A DNA stretch of 64,000 nt from Ruegeria atlantica (lineage in GTDB: Bacteria; Pseudomonadota; Alphaproteobacteria; Rhodobacterales; Rhodobacteraceae), in NCBI GenBank assembly GCA_013032095.1, contig WQBJ01000021.1:1-64000 (forward strand), read 5' to 3'. The notes below the pieces were generated by a model, which made no database searches, was not told where the DNA came from, and worked only from the letters and a program-made list of their open reading frames with translations. Made by a program: the position numbers and the translations under genes. Every line of letters begins with the position of its first letter. Position 1 is the first letter of the stretch. Of this stretch, positions 63,123-64,000 are shown piece after piece.

Positions 63123-64000
63123 ATGGAACGCAAGTTGGCGGCCATTATGGCAACGGATGTAGTCGGATTCGCTGGGCTAGTATCACGCGATGAGCGCGGG
63201 ACGTTAGATAAATTGGTTCGTCTAGAACGTGAAGTCATCGGCATGCAGGTGGAAGCAAACCGTGGCCGCGTGTTTAAATCTACAGGAGACGGTTTTTTGG
63301 CTGAGTTTTCGAGTGTCTTTGAAGCGGTCAATTGCGCAATTGGTATTCAAAGAGCATGTGCGCTCGAAGCCCGTCAGTCGAACAATGACGACTCACTCAT
63401 CTTACGCGTCGGGGTTTCTCTTGGTGACGTTGTTGTTCACGGAGAGGATATTCTGGGAGACGGCGTAAATACTGCCGCAAGGCTGGAAGCAATTGCAGAG
63501 CCAGGTGGAATTGCGGTCTCAGGAGAAGTAATGGCGCAAATAACTGGCAAGATAGACATTCCTCTGGAGGATTGCGGGCACAAAAAACTGAAGAAAACAG
63601 ATACTCCAATTCATGTTTACATGACCCAATCTAAATCAGGAGACGAAGGGGGATTTCTGGACTTTGACGAAAATGAATTGGCAAAAACTTTAGTGACAGG
63701 CGGCTGCATCTGTGGGGCCGTCCGGTATGAAATAAACGCACCTGCCATTAGCACCGGATATTGCCACTGCAGCTGCTGTAGAAAATTTTCTGGATCAGCA
63801 GTCAATGCGTGGGCTGCATTTCCCGCTTCTGCTGTTCGATTTCTTGCCGAAGAACCCCGGTATTTCGAAACTACTCCAATAGCGAAGCGCGGCTTTTGTG
63901 CTAAATGCGGAGCAAGCTTGACTTATAAGCTCGTGCAACCCAGAGAAACGGCCTATCTGGTCCTGCACACTTCGAGCCTCGATCAGCCAGAAAGCTTTGC
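63123..64000 (+). CDS. Class III nucleotide cyclase fused to a GFA/Mss4-like zinc domain, partial
   Basis: At least 292 residues, open to the window end. Residues 1-165 form a class III cyclase domain: metal Asp in MATDVVGFAG, FKSTGDGFLAEF with the second Asp, and the GDGVNTAARLEAIAEPGG region with the catalytic Asn and Arg. Residues from about 195 form a GFA (glutathione-dependent formaldehyde-activating-like) domain with zinc cysteines in GGCICGAVRYE, CHCSCCRKFSGS and GFCAKCGASL. The linker of about 20 residues is acidic. The frame is continuous by codon reading, so the fusion is real unless a frameshift is hidden in sequencing. Confidence 0.82.
   Translation, partial: MERKLAAIMATDVVGFAGLVSRDERGTLDKLVRLEREVIGMQVEANRGRVFKSTGDGFLAEFSSVFEAVNCAIGIQRACALEARQSNNDDSLILRVGVSLGDVVVHGEDILGDGVNTAARLEAIAEPGGIAVSGEVMAQITGKIDIPLEDCGHKKLKKTDTPIHVYMTQSKSGDEGGFLDFDENELAKTLVTGGCICGAVRYEINAPAISTGYCHCSCCRKFSGSAVNAWAAFPASAVRFLAEEPRYFETTPIAKRGFCAKCGASLTYKLVQPRETAYLVLHTSSLDQPESF

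Noticed and set aside
57531-64000. A right-hand attachment repeat of the tRNA-Arg 3' end
   Set aside because: Reading to the window end showed no second copy of the T-arm and acceptor sequence. It may lie outside the window.
1-64000. CRISPR array or cas genes
   Set aside because: No regularly spaced repeats of the right size. The only short repeat array is the palindrome set at 61145-61268, which is irregular and inside a gene.

Overview
The window is chromosomal DNA of an alphaproteobacterium, almost certainly a marine Roseobacter-group member (Rhodobacterales). This rests on GC-rich codon use, the Rhodobacterales-like ribosomal protein sequences, an AapJQMP amino-acid transporter, an ATP12 chaperone, Hint-domain and DUF1127 proteins, and the rpmH-rnpA-yidD-ttcA...yidC-MOSC-engB-argB neighbourhood. 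No species can be named from the sequence alone.

Positions 1-29983 hold the tail of tuf followed by the S10, spc and alpha ribosomal operons (rpsJ to rplQ, with secY, adk and rpoA). The operons are broken into blocks: rpsJ-rplC-rplD-rplW, then rplB-rpsS-rplV-rpsC-rplP, then rpmC...rpmD, then rplO, secY-adk, and rpsM-rpsK-rpoA-rplQ. Cargo genes sit in the breaks. They are a truncated KefB-type antiporter and an amidohydrolase (tuf/rpsJ gap); an unknown protein, a MarR-YceI pair and a desaturase (rplW/rplB gap); a DUF1185 protein, a CBS protein, NhaD, a putative 2OG oxygenase, a HlyC-like acyltransferase plus Hint protein, and a membrane protein (rplP/rpmC gap); and a sulfotransferase and DUF1127 protein (rpmD/rplO gap). 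Blocks bounded by cargo mostly end in a strong hairpin terminator and restart from a candidate promoter, so the ribosomal genes appear to have adapted to being split.

The most striking feature is that several cargo genes lie between an intact gene and a decayed second copy of that gene's 3' end. There is one tuf tail relic (1546-1721), two rplW tail relics complete with decayed terminators (6807-6933 and 8110-8251), and one 3' relic of the putative oxygenase gene (17461-17863). No transposase, integrase or terminal repeats accompany them. The KefB-like gene is cut at the junction and ends at a stop codon that lies out of frame inside the tuf relic. I read these as scars of repeated one-sided homologous recombination that appended foreign cargo behind conserved gene ends.

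Positions 30139-57466 are ordinary housekeeping and transport genes: a TauD-family dioxygenase, a DegP/HtrA protease, rarA, an enoyl-CoA hydratase, a RluC-type pseudouridine synthase with a HAD phosphatase and ATP12, aapJQMP, sixA and argB, an internally deleted SDR pseudogene, a minus-strand block from PepSY through engB, MOSC, yidC, an EAL protein, ttcA, yidD and rnpA to rpmH, then a plus-strand TVP38-flavoprotein-histidine kinase group.

At 57531 a tRNA-Arg(ACG) gene is followed by a P4-type tyrosine integrase and small mobile-element genes (excisionase-like, replication-like HTH protein with an internal array of four GTTC-N7-GAAC palindromes, and a small Cys/His-rich protein). This is the left part of an integrated element whose right end was not found. 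The window ends in a lipocalin-like gene and an unfinished gene fusing a class III nucleotide cyclase domain to a GFA/Mss4-like zinc domain.
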